Both the position numbers and the translations under genes were made by a program. From Avena insularis (Eukaryota > Streptophyta > Magnoliopsida > Poales > Poaceae), in the NCBI GenBank assembly GCA_023614405.1, contig CM042694.1, positions 94,967,285 to 95,031,284 of the forward strand: 64,000 bases of DNA, given 5' to 3'. Shown here piece by piece: positions 47,159-58,696 of this stretch. The notes under the pieces were generated by a model that saw nothing but the letters and a program-made list of their open reading frames with translations, was not told where the DNA came from and ran no database searches. Each line of letters starts with the position of its first letter. The first letter of the stretch is position 1.

Positions 47159-47560
47159 ATGGAGGCAGCCGGCTGCGAGATCGGGCGCCTCCCGGATGAT
47201 CTCCTCGCGGCGATCATCTCGTTCACGTCGCCGCCGGACGCCTGCCGCGCGGCCGCCGTCTCCCGGGCCTTCCTCCTGCCGCGGAGTCCGACGTCGTCTG
47301 GTCGCACTTCCTGCCCCACGACCGCCCACGGTTCGTCGACGACGCCGAGCGCTCCCTCGCGGCGCTGCCGTCGTACAAGGCATGGTTCCTGCATCTCTGC
47401 GACAACCCCGCTCCCCTACGTACGATCTGGCTAGTACAACTCTTCGTGTTCTCGCACTCCTGCTTCTTCTCCGACGAAATATAAACATGTTTATGTTACT
47501 ACGTGCGTGCAGATGATGTGGGTGGACAGGGCTACCGGTAAGTGCTACACCCTGACGACG
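47159..47560 (+). pseudogene. F-box/PP2 gene 5, truncated remnant
   Basis: Exon 1 starts MEAAGCEIGRLPDDLLAAIISF with a normal F-box. The frame shifts by one base near 47276-47281 (FLL then PRSPTS instead of AAESDVVWSHFLP, which reads in another frame). The exon continues in the shifted frame to PSYKAWFLHLCDNPAPL and a GT donor at 47420. Exon 2 begins at about 47513 with MMWVDRATGKCYTL, the PP2 start, but homology ends near 47560 and exon 3 is absent. A remnant of a different subgroup from genes 1-4, because the linker has DDAERSLAALPSYKAW. Confidence 0.8.
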
Positions 47561-47589
47561 GGAAAATGGGCTATACGTCCACGTCATAG

Positions 47590-50500
47590 TGGCAGATAGT
47601 AGTATAATAATTTAAATGCGTAAATGTATAAATAATAAGAGAATCAAATATTGTAGATACTTTATTTTTAGAACTCTGACATTTACATAAAATAGATGTT
47701 AATTACGTCTCCTTAGAGAAAACCTCTTATTAAGAATTCCGACATATCTATTACATAGAATTACCACATGTGAATAAAAAGACGACTACAAAATGTAGAA
47801 ACTAAAGTCCTCCTCGTTGTCTTCGTCGGCATGCTCCGGAAAGCTTGATCTTCCGAACCCCCTCCTTCCTGTGCCCCCAAGTCGCCTCCCCACGCGAGGT
47901 GGCCGGATGCGGCCCCTTCTCCCCACGCCCCCACCCACACCGTCCTTACAGTCCTCCTCGCTCTGACGCCACCGACGGGCGCTGCCTGGCATTGTCCGTG
48001 CTGTGCTGAAGCGTGTCGGTGGCGGCGACCCCTTCTTCTACGTGACCCGGGGGAGCTTGGGATGGGCGGGATCCTCCTAGCAGTCGCGAGGCACGGTAGG
48101 CAATGTTCCCGCAAAGGCGAGGATGGCGGTGAGGCGGGGTTGCTGCTTGGCAGCGGTGGTGACAAGGCTAGGCATAGCTGACGCCCCCAAAGGCCTGGAT
48201 CTAGGTCATTTGGGCCTGATCTAGGTTAGGGCGGACCATCTCGAGCTCAGGCCTCCAACGGTTGGTCTGAGGAACTGCTCGGGACATGGGTAGTGACACC
48301 GCCGCTGTGTCTGCTGCAGCGTGGTGGCGGAAGCTTCATGGGCCAGATGCGGGCTCAGTTGGCCTTGTGTGCTTCTGCTGCTGCATCCGATCTGCTACTG
48401 CTATGGCGGTGGAGGTTGTTCCCTCCCATGTGGCAGAGGTGCTGCCACCCCATGTTTTCGACGGGTTCTTATCGGTCCGGCTGACCTCACAGTGTTTTCC
48501 ATGGTGAGGTGTCTATGATGACTGCAATACAATTTTGGTGCATGGTGGTGGGTGTCAAGTTTTGTGGAGTGCAATGATTGGATGTGGATGTGGTTTTTTG
48601 GGGGTCAAGAGAAACCCTCACGAGCTAGACCCTACACCGACGCGGTGAATCATGTGGGTGCCGCCATCCTTCTTAAAGGGCGTCAGGTGTACCCTTACCC
48701 CACTAACATGGGTATGACCCTTCTGGTGCCCAATGTTGATATGTACGGTGTGGCCCAACGGAAGGACCACTCGAAAATATATCAAGATCTATGCTAATTA
48801 TAGTAGGATGTTCTGCTAGTAATTCCTAATACTTGGTAATTCGTTGTTGTATACATTATTGCTTCAGTTCGAATTGTGGTACGAATTCCTCAAAAGAAGT
48901 ATCCGGCAAGATTTGGAATGCTTTCTCCATCACTCTCTTTCTCTCACCACTGGATTTCTTTATTTCCCTGATTGGGGATTTTATAGTTCTCACAGTCTGA
49001 CCTGCAGATTACGGTTCAGAGAAGCTCTAGGGAATCTCAGGTAGCAATGCATTGGATTTGAGGATCTGCTTATATGATCGATGGAGTCATGGAGTATTGG
49101 GGTGTTCAAAGTAGATAGAACATCTTAAACTCTGTAATTTTGTACGGACGCCAAGCATGAGCCTTAATTTGTGGATGTCAAACAATAAAGAAATATGCAG
49201 GCAATAACCATGCATTGTGATTTATTATTCGCATAATTATAGAAGTCTCTTTCTTGGAATAATCATCTTTTGTATTCCATCTTTCATGAAGTTTATGTGT
49301 GTAGTTAACGGTGGATGCATGTGCGGTATCATAAATTTTAATTTTCCTAAAAGGTTATTCTAATTGTAATTGCACTATCACTAAAAGACTTATCTTTTAT
49401 TTTGGGCATGTAATGAATTATACAACTAATGGTATCATCTCATTTGACTTTTTATAATCTTCTTTATTCAATTTTCTAGCTCATTATGTACTAAAATTAG
49501 CATACATATAAAATTTAGGGACGTTATAGACATTTCACAATTCAACACATCAAACAAGCCACCGCACGCGGACCAGTTGCAGCGACCGCATCTGGATCCA
49601 GCGCGCCGCCGCGGAAGCCACCACCGAAGGCGCGTTGGTCGCCGCGCCTCTCGCTGCTGCAGCTGCCGGAAAGCGGAAGCGGCCGGGGCAGCACGTCGTC
49701 CCCGCGCCTCCCGCTGGCCCGACGCTCCCCGCTGCAGCTGTACCTGCCATCCCGGCCAAGCGGGTGAAGCGGCCGAGCAGCAAGGTGGTGACGCGCTTGG
49801 CGTGTCTGGATTGCGCGGGCGTTTTTCAAAGTGCAAGTTTCATTTGCTAATTACTAAGGTGGACCTCGCAAATGCGAGGGAATCATCCTTACATTGTCGA
49901 AAGTGTGTGAGGAATCAATTTACATAGATATCAAGTTACATGACAAGTAAAAATACTATGGGTCTACCACCACCACATATTTTATGGTAAATAGAATATC
50001 AAAATGCATTTAATATCTTTAATCTTTGTGGGTGAATGATTATTATGTTTTTTAAAATAATCATACGTGTTGATTTTGCATGATATTGTTAGATGACATT
50101 ATTTAACTATAGTACATGATGTTAGATCATTATGTGATGTTAAATAAATTATATTCTCAATTATTGATATCATGACGTTACGAGGGTATGCTAGAGCAAT
50201 GTCTAGTTGATGTTTAAGGCGATGTTTGATAGAATAGCAGTTTAACTATTAGTCAAATTAAAGCAAAGAACCTAATCGTTATTAATAAGTAGAAAAATTA
50301 AATACCCACTATTTCATTGTTTTTACCTTCTCCTGATTTTTCTTTCTCTCCTTTACATGCTCTATTGTAAGATGCCTGGTACTTTAGACATCCAGACAAT
50401 CTCCATGATGAAACTTTATTTATGTTGTTTTTATGGAAAATAAGGTGCATAATAGTTATGTGACTCTATGCATTCGGAAGAACAAAATCATCTAAAATTT

Positions 50501-50705
50501 GTTGTAAATTAACTCTTTTATAGAAGAAGAAGCATGCACTAATTTTTGTAAAGTTATGTTTCTTACTTTGATTGCAAAGATTTATAAACATAATTCTCCT
50601 AACAAATTTCAGCATAAAGTCCATTGACACGGCACCCACATCAAAAAACTAACTATTTATTTCTAGTGTAGTAAATTGTTTTTCAAGAACCAATAAATTT
50701 CTATA
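47590..50705. other. Intergenic region with GC-rich islands, no recognised gene
   Basis: Three GC-rich patches in AT-rich DNA: 47820-48170, 48240-48500 and 49555-49830. ORFs exist (for example 48552-48797 plus, with HVGAAILLKGRQVYPYP, and 49635-49850 plus, with an Ala/Pro-rich region and AKRVKRPSSK), but none matches a family I recognise and all lack clear gene structure. The patches could be captured gene fragments or decayed transposon exons. Confidence 0.4.
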
Positions 50706-50976
50706 CTCGCTCTGTTCCTTAATATAAGGTGTATAGTTTTCTTGCACGAATATTAATGCATAGGCTGGGAGGGCAAATTTTGTTGCATTCGGAAGTGAAT
50801 ACCGCAGGTGATTGACGTGATATAGAGGGAACATACGAAATTTGGGTATCCTCTCTCTCCTGATTGGATTAATTGCCTCCTAAATAAGAGGAACAAATCC
50901 CAGAATTCTCTATGCACCTTATATTATGGAATTTTTCACAAAAAACTATACACCTTATATTAAGAAACGGAGGGAG
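50706..50976. mobile_element. Stowaway-type MITE
   Basis: 271 bp with inverted termini CTCGCTCTGTTCCTTAATAT and the complement of CTCCCTCCGTTTCTTAATAT, flanked by TA (50704-50705 and 50977-50978). Both ends continue through AAGGTGTATAG. Confidence 0.88.
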
Positions 50977-50978
50977 TA

Positions 50979-53900
50979 TTATTAAAGAATTTTAAATGCA
51001 AAACCTTATAGTCGATTTCATTTCCCACATCTCTCTAATTAATTTCTTAACATTGGTGATAAAGGTTTAAAACTTTGACCAAAAGCAATGCTCAAAGTAT
51101 CACACTTTAGTGGGTTGTACCAATCATTTTGAAATGGAAAACATAAAAAGCTAGAACATAGGGATCCAATTTGTAATAGGATGAGTTTGGAGAAGGACAA
51201 AACCATACTTCCACAAATAACCATTTCTTGTCCAGTTTTTCATTTTTATTATTGATTTCCTTTCATCCTCTCTGTCTCTTGCTTGTATCATATTTTTTTT
51301 AGATGTACACTCTACGCAACCAATACACCTAATTGATACAAATTATAAACTCTTCGCCTGCAAAAAAATTCTTAAGCCCAATCCTATTACTCGCCCTCTT
51401 TCATATTGGCATCTGGAAAATTATTTTCTCACTCTTCCTATTTTGTTGCTGTTACCACTTTCAAAACCACGATGATCCTGACTTGTATATTTTATTAATG
51501 TCAGTACACTTATCATAAAAAGGAGCCCCGAAGTTTATCTATATAATCTAAATAAAAGTTCATCTAAATGATGCTAACTTATGTAAGAGAGCTGGGATGC
51601 ATTAATTGTGAATATTAGAAAGAGAGAGAATAAATGAGACAGAGAGAGAGCATGTAGGAGTATATCATTATTGATTTGGATGTGTTTTTTGATTTCGAAA
51701 CATAGTGACACAATTAGAATTCCGAAGCTAAGAAGTATTCAACTTGATCTTAAGAATAGAATCTCTTATATTCAATGCTTAACTATTTACGGACCTGGCT
51801 CACTCTAGTTTTCTTAAAACATATAGTTATAGCAGTCTAAAGGTGATTTTGCTTGTGGAAACACAATCGAATTACCTGATCAGGCCTAGGAGCAACCAGA
51901 AACCCAAATTATGTGGACAGTGAAGACATGGCACTCATGAAGTGGTGTGGCCGATACAACTCAAAGCCAAGCATGTCCGTCCTCTATTGGCCGCCATTCA
52001 TGTCCACCACGGAGCGAAACACATGCTGATGGTGGCACTTTGTTGTATTAATCGATCGGATGCGAACCAATGTTTAGCTATTGTCATGTCTCTGTGTTCG
52101 GACTGCATACAAACATGTGCCTGATTCCGTACTTCACGTATGTCCAAGTCACCTTTGCCTAGTTCTGTTCCCCTTAGGTCTCCATCAGCAACAGCTAAAC
52201 ATCGGTTCGTCCTCCGTTCCAGTCCAGGTCAGCAGTTCAGCACACTGCTGGTCGCCGAGGAGCTTGATAGCCATGGCTCCGTTCGTTTTGTTTACGGGGT
52301 ACACAGTATACAAGGTTGAGTTCCCCCTAGCGAGATTGGTTCTTTTCATTTCATCTCTTGAGAAGGTGCGTGCTATAGGGAAGATTTCTGAAGGAATTAT
52401 TTTGGTCTACCCAGATGAGACGGTTGCCGATCATATCTATATTGTGAATTCTGTTGTGTTCTTCCTGTTGAGTAATGTGTTGAGAATGGTTTGCAGAATG
52501 TCACGGTCAGAGACAGTTTTCAACTGGATAACCATGTTACGATTGACTAATAATCTTAGTTATATCCTCTCCCAGTACGGCCAGCCGGCCGACCGGAACT
52601 CTACGTACGGGGATTGTTATTCTTTCCATAATATCTAGTGGTTAGTTTCTTCTTGAACTAACGTGTCATGTGTACACTTTAATGTTTTACGTAACACCAT
52701 TTATATTTTAATCTTAACCGTTAAAATAAAGATCAATGTAGCATATATTTTAAGACTATGTGGATCAACCAGATGCCTCGAAAAACAGCCTTATATTGCT
52801 TTTAGTATATAATAGATACTCAACTTACTCTGAAGAATAAGGAAGCCTAAATATGAGATCTACTCATGCATATCAGTACAGAAGCAATCCATGCAAGGTC
52901 CAATGACCCGCGAACAACTAAAGTCTAAGCTTTCACGCATGAAATGCAGCATCTCGTGCCACTGAACTCTCCTCCCGGCTGCCGATGAGACCCTCCTGTC
53001 CCGGACCCTCCTCACAGTTGGCCGTCTCGTCTCGTCCGTGCACGTGCGTAGTGCTCATGGGTCGTTCCGTCGTTGGTGGTGCACCTTCTATTATCGGCGC
53101 CATTAGCAACGGCCATGCAAGAGCCTATTAATCAGGAGTGCTGATAAAACAATTGAAGGTGCTTGGCTGGATAGCTAGCTTACGCCGCATAGCATGTGAG
53201 ACAAGATGGTGCGTATTTGCTCCAAAAAAGATTAGGTGTGTATTAGTCGTCTGCCTTCCCCGTGTGTGTACAAGTGTTGCGGCTATGCGGCAGCTGCTTG
53301 TGTATTGCCCATTGAAGCTTGCTGAACGACCAGGTCGGTCGCTGTTCCTGAAACAATTTCTCTGCAGATGGTTGGTCTGAATATTCAGACTGGTTTTGGT
53401 GAGCTCACATATCCTCTGGCGGCAACACCTACTAATATGATGTTGTCCAACCATTCTATTTTGCCGTGTTGATGCCCTTCTTAAGCTCAACAATTGAGCT
53501 CAGTGTGGCGTTGCAGGTAATCTATACACGAGGGAAAAGATCAAACTGAAATATATTTAAATTGTGAATGATTTAATTTTATGTACTTTTAATATATTAT
53601 ATGAATTTGTTTGCATTTGTCGATTTGGAAAGTACAAGAAATAAAAAATATAAATGGGTGAAATATATAATCTTGCAATTTATCTAATATGTATAAAAAT
53701 AATCCGTAGCTACGCACGGGCATTTATCTAATATGTATTCATGACGTTAGAGCGATTTCATATATGTATTCATGACGTTAGAGCTGAGAAGATCTAGGTT
53801 TTGTTAGGATGAAAATTAACGAACCCCTCTTAACTAATAATAACAATAATGTATTAGTATTGTACTTCCTGATGAGATGCTCTCTAGACCCACCGTGACA

Positions 53901-54164
53901 AACAAAGATATAGAGAAGGTATATATGTAACTTGTCTCTCCCATATGCGATTTTGCAATGATAATCTGATACCTTTGTTATTATAATCACCATATATGTA
54001 TATGAAAATAAATTGTTTAGAAATACTGCATTTGGATGCTTAAGTGTTTATTGATACCACATAATATATTTTTACATGCATAGTTTGAATTATTAGGTAT
54101 GTTTATAATTAAAGGGCCCCAGGTTATAGGTTTGCCCCGGGCCTCTAAATTCTCAGGACCGGGC
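50979..54164. other. Mostly AT-rich intergenic DNA
   Basis: No recognised gene family. Near 53725-53790 a 22-bp word ATATGTATTCATGACGTTAGAG occurs twice, next to CCGTAGCTACGCACGGGCAT, a word found at ends of several grass repeats. Confidence 0.4.
52273..52638 (+). CDS. Hypothetical ORF, 121 codons
   Basis: ATG (GCCATGG context) to stop, within a longer open frame from 52081. The predicted protein has hydrophobic stretches near residues 1-35 and 68-85 and no motif I recognise. No intron signals or paralogues in the window. It may be chance or a captured fragment; listed because the frame is long for AT-rich DNA. Confidence 0.2.
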   Translation: MAPFVLFTGYTVYKVEFPLARLVLFISSLEKVRAIGKISEGIILVYPDETVADHIYIVNSVVFFLLSNVLRMVCRMSRSETVFNWITMLRLTNNLSYILSQYGQPADRNSTYGDCYSFHNI

Positions 54165-54762
54165 CTTCCTGGGATGAGTTGCGGGACACGGTTAGCCCCC
54201 TCGGGGATCTTTACGGTTGGATTGGCGTACAAGGCCTTGTTTAACGGGCCCACTCTTACTTGGACCTCCCCCCTCTAGAAGCCTCCCCCTTCGAAGATTA
54301 AAATCTTTGTCTGACAGTTGTTGCGCGACCGGCTACCCTCGGTTATGGAGGTGCTCAAGCGGCATGGTCCTAGGGATGGCATGCGCCCACTTTGTGCAAT
54401 CCCAGAGTCGGGCACACATATTTTGTTTACCTGTCCCGCGACTCGCTTCCTATGGAACTTTACTCATGAGGCTCTGGGGCCTGACTGGCAGGCCTCTGAT
54501 CTGGGTGAGTTCCTGGAGGCCAATGCAAACCGTACAGGTAAGAGGAGGCGTCTCTTTTCGTTAGTGTTTACGGCGATTGCCTGGACCCTATGGAATATCC
54601 GGAATAAGATGGTCATAGAGCGTGTATTTCTGCGCCGTACCTCTAACTCGATCTTCAAATTTCTGGCTTTTTTTTAGCAGTGATACCCGTTGTGTAGATA
54701 GCGAGATCGGGCGCGGCTAGACAAGATGATGGGGCACCTGATAGCGGAGGCCTGCCGACTAG
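54165..54762 (+). pseudogene. LINE ORF2 C-terminal part (zinc-binding RT-associated domain)
   Basis: Translation shows PPSKIKIFV then LLRDRLPSVMEVLKRHGP, PLC..PESGTHILFTCPATRFLW and a WTLWNIRNKMVIE ending, the layout of the reverse-transcriptase zinc-binding domain (zf-RVT) in plant L1 LINEs. One in-frame stop near 54316 (V*QLL). A 5'-truncated, dead copy, interrupted by a hAT element and continued at 55592. Confidence 0.78.
54755..54762. repeat. 8-bp target-site duplication CCGACTAG
   Basis: Repeated at 55592-55599. Confidence 0.9.
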
Positions 54763-55591
54763 CAGGGGTGGAGCCAGGATTTGGGGGGGGGGGGGGGGGG
54801 CGAGCAATTAAAACCTAGAAGCTAGCCAATGACCGCGGGAAGCGGCCAACCGCAATGGCATGTCACCTCTAGGTCAAGTATACCGAGGTATTGAGTCTAA
54901 AAATTCCAACAGTAGACAAATATTTGGTACTATTTTTATCAGTAATTTATAACTTTCTTATATGTAGACTTCTAATGAATCCCAATTTTCAAGGCTTGGC
55001 CAGATTCGAGTTCAAATCAATTGTCGGAAAAAATCAATCTGCTACTATCATTTCTGAACTAACAAAGCATAGCTAAACTGAATCGGTACAAATTAGAATA
55101 GTAGATTAGATTAGTGGAGTGCTATGTAAAATGCAGTGTACCTTGACTAATTCGGAGGTGAATTGACCGGATGGTGATGGGACGGTAAGCGGGCAGAAGA
55201 TTAGCGATTGCCACGGTACTACTCGGCTGGCTAGATAAGACTGAAATCAAAGTCCAACATCGGCAAAAGCGGCAGCGAGCGGCGGCTGGCTTCGTCATAG
55301 CCTCGGAATTGCAAGCAAGATCAATCTAACAGGTGAGAGCAGAAGTAAAAAATAACCAGGCTTCACCATCGGCCATTATACATGGGTACCCAACATATGG
55401 GCTATTACCTTTTCTTGCTGGACTTCACTTCATACAAAATACTTGAATTCGAGCTTACCTACTACACTATTTACTATGATTAGCTGCGCATTAGTATGTA
55501 GATGGACTAATCACACCACTGCAAATCCTTGAGGGGGGCGAACGGTTGAGGGGGTCTGACCCCTGCTCGCCCCTCCTTGGCTCCGCCCCTG
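54763..55591. mobile_element. Non-autonomous hAT element
   Basis: 829 bp. Termini CAGGGGTGGAGCCAGG and the complement of CAGGGGCGGAGCCAAGG; 8-bp TSD, as expected of hAT transposons. No transposase ORF. It contains a run of about 18 G near 54783-54800. Confidence 0.88.
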
Positions 55592-55850
55592 CCGACTAGT
55601 AACACCGTCTGGCCGCTGAGGGCTTCCCCCTTGGAGGGAGCTGTCTCTTGTATCTGTATGTGCGCGCCAAGTGCGCGCCTTGGCGCGTGTATTGGGTGTT
55701 CGCTACTTGTTGCAGCGTGAGTGTTGTGTGGTCTTAGACTTTTTCGTTAACTTGTACTGAACATTGTACATATGTTGCTTTTTTTTTATTCTTTTTCATG
55801 GAGATGTTGTTTTATGTATAAAGCTAGGCGCATGCTTGTTTCGAGGAGGG
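55592..55850 (+). mobile_element. LINE 3' end, continued
   Basis: Continues the LINE after the hAT insertion; ends near TATAAAGCTAGGCGCATGC, like the 3' ends of grass LINEs. Exact end not fixed. Confidence 0.5.
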
Positions 55851-56072
55851 AGAGTTAAATATTGTAATATACAATATACGTAGATCTCCTGTACGTGTAC
55901 CTATCCTGGTCCGTGTCCTTGTATGAGACGTGTGGCATGTTGCCGTGTGAGACCAGGATACGGATCCATGTAATCTGTATATCTGTCGTTAATATAAGCA
56001 CCACGCGGCCCTGACCAAGGGTATGAGGGTATCGCTTCCCATACGTTTTTACACAACGCATGTACCGCTGTA
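55851..56072. other. Intergenic, possible decayed LTR
   Basis: Short stretch with CATGTAATCTGTATATCTGTCGTTAATATAAGC, LTR-promoter-like but unassigned. Confidence 0.25.
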
Positions 56073-56214
56073 CGGTTAATTTTACTCCTATATCTCAATT
56101 TCACGTCGGTGAAACACAAGCTTTACCTTGCCTCCGAACTAACCCATCGCAACCGGATCGATCTGAATCGACAAAGCCAAGCGACGAGTCGTCGACGCGG
56201 AGAGAGAGGTATTC
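56073..56214 (+). promoter_or_regulatory. Upstream region of gene 4, conserved with gene 3
   Basis: Matches 44454-44601 over its whole length up to the ATG, including TTTCACGTCGGTGAAACAC and AACTAACCCATCGCAACC. Confidence 0.5.
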
Positions 56215-57701
56215 ATGGGGTCATCCAGCTGCGAAATCCTGCGCCTGCCGGAGGAACTCCTCGCGACGATCATATCCCTCACGTCGCCGCCAGACGCCTG
56301 CCGTGCCGCCGCCGTCTCCCGCACCTTTCGCGCCGTGGCGGGCTCCGACGCCGTCTGGTCGTGCTTCCTGCCCAGCGACTTCCCACGGTTCGCTGAAGGT
56401 GAGCTCCCCCATACACCGCCGTCGACCACGAAGGGGATGTTCCAGCACCTCTCCAATACACCGAGCCTACTCCCATGTAGGCTTATGGTACGTAACATTA
56501 ACATACCCCAAGTTCCAACCAAACTGCTACATATAGCCACATAGGGCTGCTTATTTTTTTCTGTATCACCATCGATTGGCTAATTGATCCGCCCTCCTTT
56601 GGTACATGAAGAGCATGCAGCTAGACAAGTTTTCTGGAGCCAAGTGCTATACACTTTCAGCGAGGGCGCTGCATATTTCATGAGGTGACACGCCGGACTA
56701 CTGGGTCTGGATCGACCTCTCCAGTGATGAGATGAAAAGAAATAAAAGGTTTGAGAGTTGTTTTTTTACAGTGAACAGGAGATGCTCTGAGTCCCAGCAA
56801 ATGCATAAAAGGTTTTACACAGTTGCATTAACATACTAACCAATGCCCTTAGGCATAAACTCACCAAGAATAAACTAAACACTGGCTAAGTTCATGGTCT
56901 ATTCTTTACTAATAGAAGTTCTAGGTTTGCCCTAATCAAGTTTGTGACGGCAATAGCCGGCATTGCCTTGTCTGAAAAATTCTGCGTCCACGCTCCTTCC
57001 AAATCTGTGCCAGATTATATACACCAACAGTCCAACACCGAGATATCTTTCTTTCTTTGCTCAAGAGTTGTTTCAGTGTGTATTTGGAGAGGATTACATT
57101 AGTTATCATCTTTTGATTATATTATATACCATGACCTTTTTGCTACTGAAGTCTTTTGATAGTAGCTATACAGTTTACTAATCATGTCCTCCACCTCTAC
57201 AACAGGTTCTCTGAAGTAGCTAAACTCCTAGAGATCTGCTGGTTGGAAATACGTGGCAAGATAAATAGCAGGATGTTGTCCAAGAACTTGATGTATGGTT
57301 TTTACATGGTGTTCAAGCTAGATTTTGATGGATTCAACGAGCTGGATCACCCATTTCAGGAGGCTTCGGTCAGCATTGGAGGGAGTGAATCGACACGGCA
57401 AGTCTGCCTCCAAGGCTTCATGGAGGATGGGGATAGCGGCGTGCCCCAGAAACGTATCCTGGGAAGTTATTATTGGAGGCAGAAAGCTATTCCTCCTACG
57501 GATGGCGTTATATTAGGTCGGAAAAGGGCTGATGGTTGGATGGAAGTGGAGTTGGGTGAGTTCTACAACGAGGACAGCTATAGCGGGGAAGTGTCCATTA
57601 GCCTAATGGAAACAAAAGGAGGATGGAAAAGTGGTCTTATAATCTGGGGCATTGAGATTAGAAATAAGGGATTTGCTAATTCTCAATCAGCTGAGAATTA
57701 A
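56215..57701 (+). pseudogene. F-box/PP2 gene 4, one nonsense codon
   Basis: Exons 56215-56487, 56612-56748 and 57206-57701, GT-AG, same phases as gene 3; the joined frame has 301 sense positions and otherwise reads through. The F-box (CEILRLPEELL) and exon 3 (CWLEIRGKINSRML, RQVCLQGF, GWMEVELGEF, GLIIWGIEIR) are intact. In exon 2 the conserved Trp of SWGDTP, residue 115 in gene 3, is TGA (56681-56683). Intron 2 is 457 bp against 111 bp in gene 3, because of a LINE tail at 56764-57063. The C-terminus is extended by GFANSQSAEN relative to gene 3. Either a young pseudogene, an F-box-only short product of 114 residues, or a base-call error at one position. Confidence 0.85.
56764..57063 (-). mobile_element. 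5'-truncated LINE tail in intron 2 of gene 4
   Basis: 300 bp flanked by the 10-bp repeat AGAGTTGTTT (56754-56763 and 57064-57073). It starts with a T run (polyA on the minus strand); the minus strand encodes IWKERGRRIF, a hallmark of plant LINE ORF2 C-termini. Gene 3 has the empty site (GTTCGAGCTGTTTCG). Confidence 0.8.
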
Positions 57702-58504
57702 CTTAGTTCTCAATCAGGGAGATTTGTGCATCAAATGGGCGCTCCCTTGTTGTTGTCGGGTTCCCGTGCAGAGAGCGTTTGGGATTTTTCAGTGTTTCCA
57801 TTGTTTTACTGCCCGTGCATGGGATCTGCCTAGAGTTGTGGTTATTTCCTCAAACGTATATCCCATGTGGAGCTAGTTTCCTTTTTAATTTGTGTAGGCC
57901 TCAAGGAGTTGTGTATTTTCATGGATAGTTTTTCTTTGTTTTTTCATCATAAAAATTGTACAACTCAATTTTCTCGATGTTTTATTTTATAATTATGATT
58001 ATAAAAATATCTCAGCTATCTGCAACATGTCTTGCAACTGAAATAACACAACTCCCTTTTTTTTTGGAAGTAAACGATCAATTAATTGGACAGCAAGCCG
58101 CCTCATTAAAAACCTTCCAGTCCCTTTAGGTACCCTGGCAACTCCCTTTTTTGACATTAAAATAACACAACTCGACTTGAATCTAGAGGCGCAGGTTGTA
58201 AAATTTGGTTCCTAATCAGTACACCATTAATGCAGGCTTTCGTTACATTGCACCGTGTCTTTGGATTTATTCTTTATATTTTCAGAGGCACGCACTTCAT
58301 GATACTTATTCATCACATGTGTGCCACCAATAAGGATGTTGATTCACTCTCCACTGGTAAATAGTTTATGAGGAGAGACTTGGAGAGATTGTATAGACAG
58401 GAATTGTATGTACAATGGTGGTTTGGCTATGGATTAAGGAGAGATTGTATACACATGGATTATATACAATGCTTGCTCTCTCATTGAGTTTGCTGCTTTC
58501 GTTC
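57702..58504. other. Intergenic
   Basis: No gene seen. AT-rich, with two CAACTCCCTTTTTT words near 58048 and 58140. Confidence 0.4.
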
Positions 58505-58660
58505 AGCATCATGTTTTTTCGGGGTGGTTCCGGTTGTTTCGTGCACGCCTATACGGTTTCTTTGACTCCAATCTCCGATCCAAACCCGGTGGCATATTGA
58601 TCTATCTATCTAAATTTCACGTTGGTGATGCACACAAAGTTCCCTTGCCTCTGATCTAAC
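58505..58660 (+). promoter_or_regulatory. Orphan copy of the F-box/PP2 upstream region
   Basis: CGGGGTGGTTCCGGTTGTTTCGTG, ACGGTTTCTTTGACTCC, TTTCACGTTGGTGATGCACAC and CCTTGCCTCTGATCTAACACAT line up in order with 44428-44530 upstream of gene 3. No F-box exon follows; a different sequence begins near 58690. Confidence 0.6.
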
Positions 58661-58696
58661 ACATGACGTACACAAATTGTTATCTATGGGGGAGTT

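Noticed and set aside
47761..48165. Minus-strand 134-codon ORF with an acidic end
   Set aside because: No recognised domain, compositionally biased, no intron or promoter support; kept only as part of the unassigned region.
53128..53493. Minus-strand 121-codon ORF
   Set aside because: No recognisable motif or paralogue and no gene signals around it.
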